Positions 45,487 to 55,700 of a DNA stretch of 64,000 nucleotides are shown piece by piece; the first letter of the stretch is position 1, and each line of letters starts with the position of its first letter. A program made the position numbers and the translations under genes. Source of the stretch: Sinosporangium album (lineage in GTDB: Bacteria > Actinomycetota > Actinomycetes > Streptosporangiales > Streptosporangiaceae); the NCBI RefSeq assembly GCF_900100605.1, contig NZ_FNCN01000002.1:198091-262090 (forward strand). Direction: 5' to 3'. Below the pieces are notes generated by a model. The model saw only the letters and a list, made by a program, of their open reading frames with translations, was not told the DNA's origin and searched no databases.

Positions 45487-46701
45487 GTGACGACCTTTGT
45501 GATCATCGGTGCCGGGCTTGCGGGAGCCAAGGCGGCGCAGACGCTGAGAGACGAAGGGTTCGACGGCGACGTCGTGCTCCTCGGGGCGGAGAGCGAGCGC
45601 CCCTATGAGCGCCCGCCGCTGTCCAAGGGCTACCTGCAGGGCAGGTCCGAGCGCGAGAAGGTGTTCGTCCACACGCCCGAGTGGTATGCCGAGCACTCGG
45701 TGGACCTCCGGCAGGGGGCGACCGCCGTGGCGCTCGACCGCGACCGCCGCGTTGTCGAGCTGGACGGTGGCGGGACCGTGGCCTACGACAAGGCGCTGAT
45801 CGCCACCGGGGCCACGCCGCGGGCTCTGAAGGTGCCCGGAGCCGACCTCGCCGGCGTGCGCACCCTGCGCACCATCCCCGACAGCGAGGCGCTGCGCGAG
45901 GCGTTCGCCAAGGGCGGCAGAGTCGTGATCGCCGGGGCGGGGTGGATCGGTCTGGAGACCGCCGCGGCGGCTCGCGCCGCCGGGTGCGAGGTGACGGTCG
46001 TCGAGCCCGAACCCACCCCGCTCCACCGTGTCCTCGGGCGCGAGCTCGGTGAGGTCTACGCGGGCGTCCACCGCCGGAACGGCGTCGAGTTCCGTTTCGG
46101 CACCGGCGTGGCCGAGATCGGCGGCGGCGACCGTGTGCGCGAGGTCGTGACGGCCGAAGGCGAGCGGCTCCCCGCCGACCTCGTGGTCGTGGGCATCGGC
46201 GCCGCCCCCAACGTCGGCCTCGCCGTCGAGGCCGGGCTCGACGTCAACGACGGCATCGTGGTGGACGCCTCCCTGCGCTCCTCAGACCCGCACGTCTACG
46301 CGGCGGGCGACGTGGCCGAGGCGTTCAATCCGCTTCTCGGACGCCACATCCGGGTCGAGCACTGGGCCAACGCGCTCAACGGCGGCCCCGCCGCGGCCCG
46401 GGCGATGCTCGGGCAGGAGGTCGTCTATGACCGCGTGCCGTACTTCTACACCGACCAGTTCGAACTCGGCATGGAGTTCTCTGGGGACATCCAGGGATAT
46501 GACCGTGTCGTCTATCGGGGGTCGGTGGAGGAGCTGTCGTTCATCGCCTTCTGGCTGCGTGACAACCATGTCCTCGCCGGGATGAACGTCAACATCTGGG
46601 ATGTGACCGGGCCGATCCAGGCGCTCATCCGGTCCGGCCGGCCGGTCGACCCCGACGCGCTGGCCGACCCGTCCCGTCCTCTCGACGGCCTGGCGGGCTG
46701 A
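45487..46701 (+). CDS. FAD-dependent ferredoxin-reductase-type oxidoreductase
   Basis: 404 residues. FAD dinucleotide motif TTFVIIGAGLAGAKAAQTLR, the RPPLSKGYLQG signature of BphA4/putidaredoxin reductases, NAD motif VVIAGAGWIGLETAAAARAA, and FAD-end SSDPHVYAAGDVAEAFNPLL. The C-terminal reductase domain is normal. It would pass electrons from NAD(P)H to a ferredoxin; no ferredoxin or P450 gene is adjacent. Single gene between dgt and the M23 lipoprotein. Confidence 0.93.
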   Translation: MTTFVIIGAGLAGAKAAQTLRDEGFDGDVVLLGAESERPYERPPLSKGYLQGRSEREKVFVHTPEWYAEHSVDLRQGATAVALDRDRRVVELDGGGTVAYDKALIATGATPRALKVPGADLAGVRTLRTIPDSEALREAFAKGGRVVIAGAGWIGLETAAAARAAGCEVTVVEPEPTPLHRVLGRELGEVYAGVHRRNGVEFRFGTGVAEIGGGDRVREVVTAEGERLPADLVVVGIGAAPNVGLAVEAGLDVNDGIVVDASLRSSDPHVYAAGDVAEAFNPLLGRHIRVEHWANALNGGPAAARAMLGQEVVYDRVPYFYTDQFELGMEFSGDIQGYDRVVYRGSVEELSFIAFWLRDNHVLAGMNVNIWDVTGPIQALIRSGRPVDPDALADPSRPLDGLAG

Positions 46702-46815
46702 CACAGCGCTGACACAGCACGCCCCGGTCCCGGGCTCGGGCCGGCGGCGGCCCCGGACGCGTGGTGGGAGACCGCGTCCGGGGCGTGTCGCCGTACGGCG
46801 TGAGCCGACTTGAGG

Positions 46816-47697
46816 TCAGTGCCTGCCGTGGGAGGCGGCGCCGAGGTCCAGCGGCAGCGGCGTCGCGGGGGTGCGCTTCTTGCTCTTCTTCTTCGGCGGG
46901 GTCGGGGCGGGCGGCTGCTGCTGCCTTCCGCACAGCGTCGAGCACGGCAGCGTGGCCCCGACGCTCTTGCGCAGCGCCATGGTCTCCTCCCGGGGCGACA
47001 GCGTGGGGTTGCCCGAGCGCCAGGCGTCCAGGTAGTCCCAGGGTTTCACCATGCCCCGCCGTATCCACCAGTAGTGCGGCGAGGTCTTCCAGGAGATCGC
47101 GAAGTAGAGGTTGCTCGCCGTGGACTGCGCATTGCCCGAGTTGCCGATGCGGCCGAGCTGCCGGCCTGCCTTCACCTTGGTGCCGGGCCGGATGCCCGGC
47201 GCCACGGACTCCAGGTGTCCGCCGAGGTAGCGCACGCCGTCCGCGCCGATGACGGTCACGAAGAGCCCCTCGCGGTCCGGTCCGCGGTCGGTGGAGGAGC
47301 TCCAGCGGTTCACGGTCTGGACCTCGTCGACCACGCCGTCGACCGGCGAGACGAACGCGCATCCGCGATCCGCCCAGATCGTGCTCTTCGCCACCATCAG
47401 TAGCTCGCGGGCATAGGTCGTGCGGCAGCCCTTGACCGGAAACGTATATGTGTACTTGGACACCTTCGGCGGGGGCACCCGTACTGGTTCGTCCGCCATG
47501 GGCCTGGGTACGGCGGGGCTGTCGCCCGAAGGAGGCTTCTCGGGGATCGTGGCGGTGACGACGGGCGAAGGCGTCGAGACCGCGTTGACGGGCGCGGCCT
47601 TCAGCGTCGGCGGGCTTTCCGGCGCTCCGGCGCACGCCCCCGTCATCACGGCCGCCCCACTGATGGCCGCCAGTCGCAAGAGAGGGCCCGATCGCAT
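46816..47697 (-). CDS. M23-peptidase-like lipoprotein lacking most zinc ligands
   Basis: 293 residues from ATG 47697 (a GTG at 47706 is possible; AGGTGGGG precedes the ATG). The signal peptide ends in the lipobox MTGAC (Cys about 22). A Pro/Ser-rich linker leads to an M23 (LytM-like) beta domain (about 90-240): FVSPVDGVVDEVQTVNRWSS, DGVRYLGGHLESVAPGIRPG and LGRIGNSGNAQSTASNLYFA. The HxxxD metal motif is not present and the final HLHF is NLYF, so it is probably catalytically dead. The C-terminus is Pro/Lys-rich. Confidence 0.85.
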   Translation of the reverse strand: MRSGPLLRLAAISGAAVMTGACAGAPESPPTLKAAPVNAVSTPSPVVTATIPEKPPSGDSPAVPRPMADEPVRVPPPKVSKYTYTFPVKGCRTTYARELLMVAKSTIWADRGCAFVSPVDGVVDEVQTVNRWSSSTDRGPDREGLFVTVIGADGVRYLGGHLESVAPGIRPGTKVKAGRQLGRIGNSGNAQSTASNLYFAISWKTSPHYWWIRRGMVKPWDYLDAWRSGNPTLSPREETMALRKSVGATLPCSTLCGRQQQPPAPTPPKKKSKKRTPATPLPLDLGAASHGRH

Positions 47698-47870
47698 GAT
47701 CCCCACCTGTGTGTGTCGTCTGAACGGGATATTCGCCTACATTTGTAACCGACCCCCACATCCGTCATGGCATGTTCGGGAAAGTCCGACCTAGGATGCC
47801 ATGTGCCGTACGGCGGAGCCCACTCCAGGCGGGGGCGCGAAGTGTCGGTGGCTCGCCGTAGACTCTCGAC

Positions 47871-49733
47871 GTGGCAGGGCGGATCCGTGATGAGGACATC
47901 GCGCTCGTGCGTGAGCGCTCTCCGATCGCTGACGTGGTGGGCGAGCACGTGCAGTTGCGCAACGCGGGCGGAGGCAACCTGAAGGGGTTGTGCCCCTTCC
48001 ATGAGGAGAAGGGCCCCTCGTTCAATGTGACGCCTGATCGAGGGCTGTTCTACTGTTTCGGCTGCGCCGTGGGCGGCGACGTCATCAAGTTCATCGAGAT
48101 GATCGAGCACCTGACCTTCGGCGAGGCGGTCGAACGCCTCGCGGTCAGGGCGGGCATCCAGCTCCGCTATGAGCAGGGCGGCTATGTGCCGAAGCGCGAG
48201 CAGGGGGAGCGGGCCAGGCTGATCGAGGCCCACCGGGTCGCCGCCGAGTTCTACGCCGAGCGCCTCGCCGCGCCGGATGCGGCGCCGGGCAGGCGCTTCC
48301 TCGCCGAGCGGGGGTTCGAGCGGGCCGACGCCGAGCGTTTCGGGGTGGGCTACGGGCCCAACGAGTGGGAGGCGCTGGCGCGCCATCTGCTGGGGCGCGG
48401 CTTCACGACCGCCGAGCTGGTGAAGGGCGGGCTGGCCAAGGAGGGGCGCCGCGGTCCGATCGATCGCTTCCGAGGGCGGCTGATCTGGCCGATTCGCGAT
48501 GCGACCGGAGACGTCATCGGATTCGGAGCGCGAAAGCTGCTTGAGACCGACGACGGCCCAAAATACTTGAACACTCCTGAAAGTCCTATTTATAAGAAGA
48601 GCTCGGTTCTTTACGGCATTGATCTGGCGAAGCGTGAGATCTCCAAGCGTTCCCAGGCGGTGATCGTCGAGGGATACACCGACGTGATGGCCTGCCACCT
48701 CGCCGGGGTGCCGACCGCCGTGGCGACCTGCGGCACCTCGTTCGGCGAGGAGCACATCAAGATCCTCCGTCGTTTCATGCTCGACCAGGCGGAGTTCCGC
48801 GGTGAGGTCATCTTCACCTTCGACGGCGACTCCGCAGGTCAGAAGGCCGCGCTGCGCGCGTTCGCCGACGACCAGAAGTTCGTGACGCAGACCTTCGTCG
48901 CCGTGCAGCCCGACGGTCTCGACCCCTGCGACCTGCGGGTCAAGGAGGGGGACGCGGCGGTGCGCGATCTCGTGGCCGGTCGCGAGCCGCTGTTCGCCTT
49001 CGCCATCCGCAGCGTGATCAACCGCTATGACCTGCGGGCCAACGAGGGGCGGCTCGCCGCGCTCGACGCCGCGGCCCCGATCGTGGCCGGCATCAAGGAC
49101 AGCGCTCTCCGCAGGATGTACGCCGTCGACCTGGACCGCTGGCTCGGCATTCTCGACGAGCAGTTCGTGATCGAGAGGGTCGCGGAGGTCGCTCGGCGCA
49201 CCGCCGCCGGCCCGCCCGGCTCCGGTAGAGGCAGGCAGCAGGAGCGCCCGCAGGAGCCCGAGAGCCCGCACGTCCGGGTCGAGGTCGAGGTGCTCAAGCT
49301 GGCCGTGCAGCGGCCGGCGCTGCTCGGGCCGGGCTTCGACGCCCTGGGCGACGAGAGTTTCAGCCGTCCCGAGCACGCGGCCTTCTACGGCCTCGTCCTG
49401 GCGGCCGGGGGTATGGGGGCGGCGGGTCACGGCGGCAGGGAGTGGACGGAGCGGCTCATCGAGGCCGCGACCGACGACATCCTCCGCTCGACGGTGACGC
49501 GGTTCGCCGTCGAAGCCCTGCGCGCCGAGTCGGACAGCGAGGAGAGATACGCGGCGGCGATGCTCGCCGCGCTGGAGGCGATCTCGGTCGATCGGGCGAT
49601 CGCGCAGGTCAAGGGGCGGATGCAGCGACTCAACCCGGTTGAGCAGCAGCAAGACTACAACCGGTTGTTCGGGGAGCTTGTGGCGCTCGAACAGCAGCGG
49701 CGCACGCTTCGTGACCGGGCAGCGGGAAGTTGA
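47871..49733 (+). CDS. dnaG: DNA primase DnaG
   Basis: 620 residues, GTG start. The zinc domain has CPFHEEKGPSFNVTPDRGLF followed by CFGCAVGGD. The Toprim catalytic core includes IVEGYTDVMACHLAGVPTAV and IFTFDGDSAG with the acidic residues. A linker and the C-terminal DnaB-binding helical domain complete normal length. It makes RNA primers at the replication fork. A sigma-factor gene follows after a 141-bp A+T-rich gap, as in the bacterial macromolecular-synthesis arrangement. Confidence 0.97.
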   Translation: MAGRIRDEDIALVRERSPIADVVGEHVQLRNAGGGNLKGLCPFHEEKGPSFNVTPDRGLFYCFGCAVGGDVIKFIEMIEHLTFGEAVERLAVRAGIQLRYEQGGYVPKREQGERARLIEAHRVAAEFYAERLAAPDAAPGRRFLAERGFERADAERFGVGYGPNEWEALARHLLGRGFTTAELVKGGLAKEGRRGPIDRFRGRLIWPIRDATGDVIGFGARKLLETDDGPKYLNTPESPIYKKSSVLYGIDLAKREISKRSQAVIVEGYTDVMACHLAGVPTAVATCGTSFGEEHIKILRRFMLDQAEFRGEVIFTFDGDSAGQKAALRAFADDQKFVTQTFVAVQPDGLDPCDLRVKEGDAAVRDLVAGREPLFAFAIRSVINRYDLRANEGRLAALDAAAPIVAGIKDSALRRMYAVDLDRWLGILDEQFVIERVAEVARRTAAGPPGSGRGRQQERPQEPESPHVRVEVEVLKLAVQRPALLGPGFDALGDESFSRPEHAAFYGLVLAAGGMGAAGHGGREWTERLIEAATDDILRSTVTRFAVEALRAESDSEERYAAAMLAALEAISVDRAIAQVKGRMQRLNPVEQQQDYNRLFGELVALEQQRRTLRDRAAGS

Positions 49734-49874
49734 CCGGTTAATTCGCTTTACCTTTCCTGATCATCCTTCGACCAAACCCTATATAGATCTCAATTCGGTA
49801 ATGGTTGCCGCCTTACCTTCGGTGACAAAAATAGGTCTGCCATTTTCAGCACCCAATCCAGCAGACTATGTTTT

Positions 49875-51023
49875 GTGGGTGCATCGGTGCTGCCAAGCGG
49901 ACCACCGTCGGTTGATCAGGTGGCCGATCTCGTCGCGAGGGGAAGAGAGCGAGGAAGCGTCACCGTCGATGACGTGGCCGCCGCGCTCGACCGGTCGGAA
50001 CTCCCGACGGACGCGCTCGAACGCGTGGTGCGGATGCTGGCCGAGCACGGAGTCGAAGTGCTGGAGCCCGTGGGCGACGACGAGTCCGGCAGAACCGACG
50101 ACGAGGACCTCGGCAAGCGGGCCCCGACGAGCGACCTGGTCCGCATCTACCTCAGAGAGATCGGGCGGGTGCCGCTGCTCACCGCCGAGGAGGAGGTCGA
50201 GCTCGCCAAGTCCATCGAGGCCGGCCTGTTCGCCGAGGACAAGTTGACCAGCGATGTCGCGCGTCTGACCCTGCCCGAACTCCACGAACTCGTCTGGGAG
50301 GGCAACCAGGCGAAGCAGCGCCTCATCGAGGCGAACCTGAGGCTCGTCGTCTCCATCGCCAAGCGATATGTGGGCCGGGGAATGCTCTTCCTCGATCTCA
50401 TCCAGGAAGGCAACCTCGGTCTGATCAGAGCGGTCGAGAAATTCGACTACACCAAAGGCTACAAGTTCTCGACGTACGCCACCTGGTGGATTCGCCAGGC
50501 CATCACCCGGGCTATAGCCGATCAGGCGCGCACGATAAGAATTCCCGTCCACATGGTCGAGACCATCAACAAACTCGTGCGCGTCCAGCGCCAGTTGCAC
50601 CAGGATCTCGGGCGCGAACCCGTGCCTGAGGAGATCGCCCTCGAAATGGACCTCCCGGTGGACCGGGTGGTCGAGATCCAGCGCATCGCACAGGAGCCTG
50701 TCTCCCTCCAGTCGCCCATCGGCGAGGAGGACTCCGACCTCGGTGACTTCATCGAGGACGCCGACGCCGTCGTCCCCATGGAGGCAGCGGCGTTCATCAT
50801 GCTCCAAGACCAGCTCGACGACATCCTCGCCACCCTCTCCGAACGCGAGCAGCGCATCATCCAGCTCCGCTTCGGCCTGTCCGACGGCCACCCCCGCACC
50901 TTGGAGGAGGTCGGCCGCGAGTTCGGCGTCACCCGCGAACGCATCCGCCAGATCGAATCCAAGACCCTCGCCAAACTCCGCCACCCCACCCGAGCGCAAA
51001 TGCTGAAGGACTATCTCGACTGA
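49875..51023 (+). CDS. RpoD-type (principal-like, HrdA/group 2) RNA polymerase sigma factor
   Basis: 382 residues, GTG start. Region 1.2 is [20 protein letters not shown], region 2 [60 protein letters not shown], region 3 [20 protein letters not shown], and region 4 [20 protein letters not shown] then the [23 protein letters not shown]. It lacks the long N-terminal extension of the main HrdB type, so it may be a secondary principal-like sigma. Position behind dnaG matches HrdA-type loci. Confidence 0.93.
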   Translation: MGASVLPSGPPSVDQVADLVARGRERGSVTVDDVAAALDRSELPTDALERVVRMLAEHGVEVLEPVGDDESGRTDDEDLGKRAPTSDLVRIYLREIGRVPLLTAEEEVELAKSIEAGLFAEDKLTSDVARLTLPELHELVWEGNQAKQRLIEANLRLVVSIAKRYVGRGMLFLDLIQEGNLGLIRAVEKFDYTKGYKFSTYATWWIRQAITRAIADQARTIRIPVHMVETINKLVRVQRQLHQDLGREPVPEEIALEMDLPVDRVVEIQRIAQEPVSLQSPIGEEDSDLGDFIEDADAVVPMEAAAFIMLQDQLDDILATLSEREQRIIQLRFGLSDGHPRTLEEVGREFGVTRERIRQIESKTLAKLRHPTRAQMLKDYLD

Positions 51024-51129
51024 GAGTCCCAGGCGCCTCTCCAGCGGTTGTTCCGCAGGCCACAGTTCGGCGGCCGGTTTGAGCCGGGCGGCCAATGCCA
51101 GGCACCGGGGAGCTGGCGAGAGTGGCCTC

Positions 51130-52722
51130 ATGAGTGCTGACAGCATGGGGAGCAGCGGGAGCATCGGGAGCATCGTCAAGGACGTATGCGCGCCGTACAT
51201 CAAGCCGGACGGGCCCGGGTTCGCGATCGCGGTGATCAGGGACGGCGAGGTGGTGTTCGCCGAGGGGTACGGCCTGGCCAGTCTGGAGTTCGGCGTGCCG
51301 ATCACGCCGGAGACGCGGTTCGACATCGCCTCGACCAGCAAGCAGTTCACGGCGGCGGGCATCGCGCTGCTTGAGCAGGACGGCAAGCTGTCGGCGGGCG
51401 ACGACATCCGCGACTACATGCCGGAGCTCGCGAGGCACTACCCGAAGATCACGGTCGGGCAGTTGGTGCACCACACGAGCGGCGTCCGCGACTACATCGC
51501 GCTGGCGGGCATGGCCGGGCGCTACATCGAGAACCTGTCCCCCGAGGACGAGGTGGTCGAGCTGCTGGCCAGGCAGCGCGGCCTGGACTTCGAGCCGGGC
51601 AGCCGTTTCAGCTACAGCAACTCCGGCTACCTGCTGATGGCCCGCCTGGTCAGGCTGGTGAGCGGGGTCACCTTCCGGGAGTTCCTGCACGCGCGTATCT
51701 TCGGGCCGCTCGGGATGGACTCCACGTTCGCTCGGGACGACTACCGCGAGGTCGTTCACCGCCGGGCCACGGGCTACACGCCGGGGCCGGACGGCGGAAT
51801 GGTCGTCGACAATCCGTGGATCGACGTCGTCGGGGACGGTGCCGTACAGACGACGGTGGGCGACCTGGCGCTGTGGGACCGGCAGTTCTACGGGAGCACA
51901 CTGCCGGACGGCGACGACCTGATCCGGCGGCTGCTGGTCAGGGGTCGGCTCAATGACGGCACCGAACTGGGCTACGCCTACGGGTTGATGCTCGACGAGC
52001 GGGGCGGTCGCCGTACGGTGCACCACGGCGGGTCGTGGGGCGGGTTCCGTTCGCAGTTCCTCCGGTTCCCCGACGACCGGCTCACGGTGATCGTGCTGGC
52101 GAACTGCCCGTCCACCGATCCGAACGCGGTGGCGCACGGCGTGGCCGAGCGTGTGCTGGGCCTGTCGGGGCCGGGTTCCGGCGGGGCGGGCGGCCGTGCG
52201 GAGCGGCCCGAGGCGCCGGACCTCGCCGACAAGGTCGGCTGGTATCGCGACGCCGAAGGCACGACATTCCTCGAACTGCTGGTGTCCGACGAGGGGCCGG
52301 GCGTCCGGCTGCTCGGCGACGTGCTTCCGCTGGAGCCGGCCGGGAGCCCCAAGGACGGGCAGCAGCGGTTCGGGATAGGCGGCTTCGGGCTGGACGCGGC
52401 GCTGACCGTGCGGGCCGACGGGTCGTTGCACGTGGAGGTCCACCACATGCTCGACGCCACGCTGAGGCAGGTCGAGGGCTCCGCCGTACCGGACCCGGGA
52501 TTGGCGGGCACGTACTACAGCGACGAGTTGGACGCGGTCTACAGGATCACGGTCGACGAGCGCGGTGTACGGCTGCGCCGCGGCTGGCGTGAGCCGGAGG
52601 AGCTGACGCCGACGGGCGAAGGGTTCTATGTGTCGGGACTTCTTGTCCTTGAACACAGCGGGCCGGACATCACCGTGAAGGATCCCCGGGCCGTTGGACT
52701 CCGCTTCACCCGGCGGGACTGA
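51130..52722 (+). CDS. Serine hydrolase of the beta-lactamase/class C family
   Basis: 530 residues from ATG 51130. Penicillin-binding motifs are SxxK in FDIASTSKQFTAAGIALLEQ, YxN in FSYSNSGYLLMARLVRLVSG, and HxG in RRTVHHGGSWGGFRSQFLRF. A C-terminal domain (about 370-530) resembles DUF3471-type beta domains of secreted esterases. No signal peptide, so cytoplasmic or leaderlessly exported. It may be a D-amino-acid peptidase or esterase rather than a true beta-lactamase. Faces the convergent subtilase gene across a strong terminator. Confidence 0.88.
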   Translation: MSADSMGSSGSIGSIVKDVCAPYIKPDGPGFAIAVIRDGEVVFAEGYGLASLEFGVPITPETRFDIASTSKQFTAAGIALLEQDGKLSAGDDIRDYMPELARHYPKITVGQLVHHTSGVRDYIALAGMAGRYIENLSPEDEVVELLARQRGLDFEPGSRFSYSNSGYLLMARLVRLVSGVTFREFLHARIFGPLGMDSTFARDDYREVVHRRATGYTPGPDGGMVVDNPWIDVVGDGAVQTTVGDLALWDRQFYGSTLPDGDDLIRRLLVRGRLNDGTELGYAYGLMLDERGGRRTVHHGGSWGGFRSQFLRFPDDRLTVIVLANCPSTDPNAVAHGVAERVLGLSGPGSGGAGGRAERPEAPDLADKVGWYRDAEGTTFLELLVSDEGPGVRLLGDVLPLEPAGSPKDGQQRFGIGGFGLDAALTVRADGSLHVEVHHMLDATLRQVEGSAVPDPGLAGTYYSDELDAVYRITVDERGVRLRRGWREPEELTPTGEGFYVSGLLVLEHSGPDITVKDPRAVGLRFTRRD

Positions 52723-52729
52723 CGGGCCT

Positions 52730-52760
52730 GCCGCCCCCGGCCAGGCGGGCCGGGGGCGGC
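52730..52760. terminator. Bidirectional terminator between the hydrolase and subtilase genes
   Basis: GCCGCCCCCGGCC (52730-52742) pairs with GGCCGGGGGCGGC (52748-52760), then GTTTCC. It is placed between convergent stops. A short tandem ACGGGTCTT repeat follows at about 52773-52797. Confidence 0.88.
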
Positions 52761-52788
52761 GTTTCCGTTCTCACGGGTCTTACGGGTC

Positions 52789-55700
52789 TTACGGGATCAG
52801 GGCGTAGGCCCGTTTGATGGTCTGGGTGACCTTGGTGTCTCCTGCGTCGACGGTGGCGCGCAGGGAGACGAAGTTGCCGGTGAGGGTGGCGGGGATGTGG
52901 ACTTTCCAGCCCTTGTGGGTGCGGTGGAGTTCGACCTTGGTCCAGGTGGTGCCGTCGTCGGTGGAGGCCTCGACGGTGATGGCCTGGACGTTGGGCTTGG
53001 GGGTGCCTGCGGGGGTTTCGACCTGGAGGGGGATGCGTACGGCGGTGCCGGCCTTGGCCTGGTTGAAGTTGTTCAGGCCCTTGGGGGCGTAGCGGACCGA
53101 AAGGAGGGGCAGCGTTGTGAAGTCCGCCGTGCGGGCCGAGGGGAAGGTCCAGGTGCTTTCGACCGCGGTGGACAGGGCGGTGCGGGGGACGTCGCGTTTG
53201 ACCGTCGCGGTGGCGGTGTACGTGCCTGCGGACTCGGGCACGGTGACGGCCAGCTCGCAGGGGGCGGGACCCTCGCAGTGGGGGAAGTCCTGCCTGCCGA
53301 GTTCCCGGCCGTCCAGGGAGAGGCTGATGGTGCCGCTCGTCTTCAAATCGAAGCTGGTACGGCCGGCCACCGGGTCGGTGAACAGGGACGAGGCCGACAC
53401 CCACATCTCATTCTGGTATCGCATGCTGCCGTACCGGTCGGCCGCGGGGCCGGCCACGGCGGCACCCCAGGTTTCGCGGTGAGTCCGCCCCTTGAGGACC
53501 GTCCCGCTGTCGAACACCTCGTATTCATTGCCGTGGATCACCCTGGAGTACCACGTGAGGGCACGTGAGGGGGTCCGGTACTGCGTCAGGGTGCTCGGTA
53601 GCGAAACGCGCGTGCCGCCGAACAGCATCGCCCCGTCACCGGGGGCGGCCCCGACGAGGAGTTGGGCTTCGCCGGCGACCCCGGGCGCGTGGTACTTGGA
53701 CGTGACCTTCACGAGGGCGGCTGTCTTGCCGTGGTAGGCCGGATTGTCGGGAAGGCCGCCTGTGTGGTGCAGGGCCAGGTCGTAGCGGTAGGGGCTGATC
53801 GGCGCACCTTGCTTGTGCCAGACGGTGGAGGCCAGGTAGTCCACGCCGGGGAGGCGGGAGGGGATCACGTAGCCCGACGCGTTGGGGTCGGCGTCGAACA
53901 CGACGTTCCCGAACTCGAACGAGGCCTGTCCCTGCCGATGCACCACGATCTGCGAGAGCACCTGGTCGGGAGTCGCGTCGGGCCGGTCGAGGCTGAAACG
54001 GATGGGGTTGCCCTGCCGCGCGTCCAGCACCACCGGTTCCGCGCCCGCCGCCACCTTCAAGGGGGCGTGAGCCAGTGTACTCGCCTGCTGAGAAGGAATG
54101 AGGGCACGGACGAACCAGTCGCCGAGGGGCAGGCGCACCGTGCCCGTTCCCGCGGTTACCGGAATGTCGGTGAACTTGCCCGAGGCAACGTTGTAGGCAT
54201 AGGCCGACACCCTTTCGGCGGGGGCCTGCCCGTCACGGCCGATGACCTTGACGGTCACTTCGTGTGTTTCGGGTGCGATGTGTGCGCCGATGGGGGTGCG
54301 GACGGTGGTGTCGCCGGCGGTGGCGGTGATGACGGCGCTGTAGGCGCCGGTGGCGGCGCCCTTGGCGGCGATGGTCACGGTGACGGGTGCGGTTCCGCCC
54401 GCGGGCACTTGGACCTGTGGGGTGGACAGGGTGATGAGTCCGGCGGGGAGTGCTCCGCCGCTGTTCTCGACGGCGAGGTCGAGGGTGGCGGGTGCGGTGC
54501 CGTGGTTGGTGTAGGTGAGGGTTTTGGTGGTCTGCTGGGTGTCGCTGTGGGGCCAGGGGAGTTCGGCGGAGAGGGTGCCGGGGTCCGCGGTGACGCTTTG
54601 CGTGATGGCGCGGGAGACGTCGATGCGTCCTGCGCCTTGTTCGAAGGGGGTGTTGGTGCCTTGTTTGACGGCGCTGCCGGTGAGGGCGGCTTTGAGTTGC
54701 CTGCCGGTCCAGGTGGGGTGGCGCTGGGCGAGGATGGCGGCTGCGCCGACGACGTGGGGGGTGGCCATGGAGGTGCCGCTCATGGCTGTGTAGGGGCTGG
54801 TGGCGGTGCCTTCGGCTGCGGCGGCGGTGATGCCGACGCCGGGGGCGGTGACGTCGGGTTTGAGGCCCTTGTCGTGGTCGCGGGGGCCGGTGCTGGAGAA
54901 GCCGGCCAGGGTGTTGTTCTTGTCGACGGCGCCGACGGTGAGGGCTTCGTCGGCGCTGCCGGGTGAGCCGATGCTCTGGGGGCCGCTGTTGCCGGCTGCG
55001 ACGACGAACAGGGTGCCGGTGGTGGTGCTGAGGGTGTTGACGGCTTGTTCGATGGGGTCGATGTCGGGGGTGTCGGGGCCGCCGAAGCTCATGTTGACAA
55101 CTTTGGCTTTGACGTGGTTGGCGGCCCAGTCGAGTCCGGCGAGGATGGCGGAGTCGGTGATGAAGAAGTCGCCGATTTTTCCGATGGCGAGTTTGGCGTC
55201 GGGGGCGACGCCTTTGTATTTGCCGGTGGAGGCGGCTCCTGATCCTGCGATGGTGGTGGCGACGTGGGTGCCGTGGCCGATGTTGTCGCGGGTGTCGGTG
55301 GTCTGGTCGGAGAAGTTGCGTGCCTGGGTGACGACGCCTTTCAGGTCGGGGTGGTTGGCGTCGTAGCCGCTGTCCAGGACGGCGACGGTGATGCCTTTGC
55401 CGGTGAGTCCCTGGGTCCAGGCGGTGGTGGCTTTGATCTGTTCGACGCTCTTGTCGAGGTTGAACTGGCGTTTGCCGTCGAGCCAGAGTTTTTCGACGCC
55501 GCCCGCCATGGTTTTCGCCTGCGCACCGGTCCCGGCGAGGTCTTTCCAGAGTTCGGCGGCCTTGTTCTTCGGTACTCGCGAGCTGGTGAAGCCGAGGGCG
55601 GGGATCGGTTCGGCCTGCTGAGCCGCTTTGAGCGTGGGAGTCGCGCCCTTGGCGGATTCGGTGATGACGGGGATGTCGCCTCGTTCGGCGTCGCCGTACC

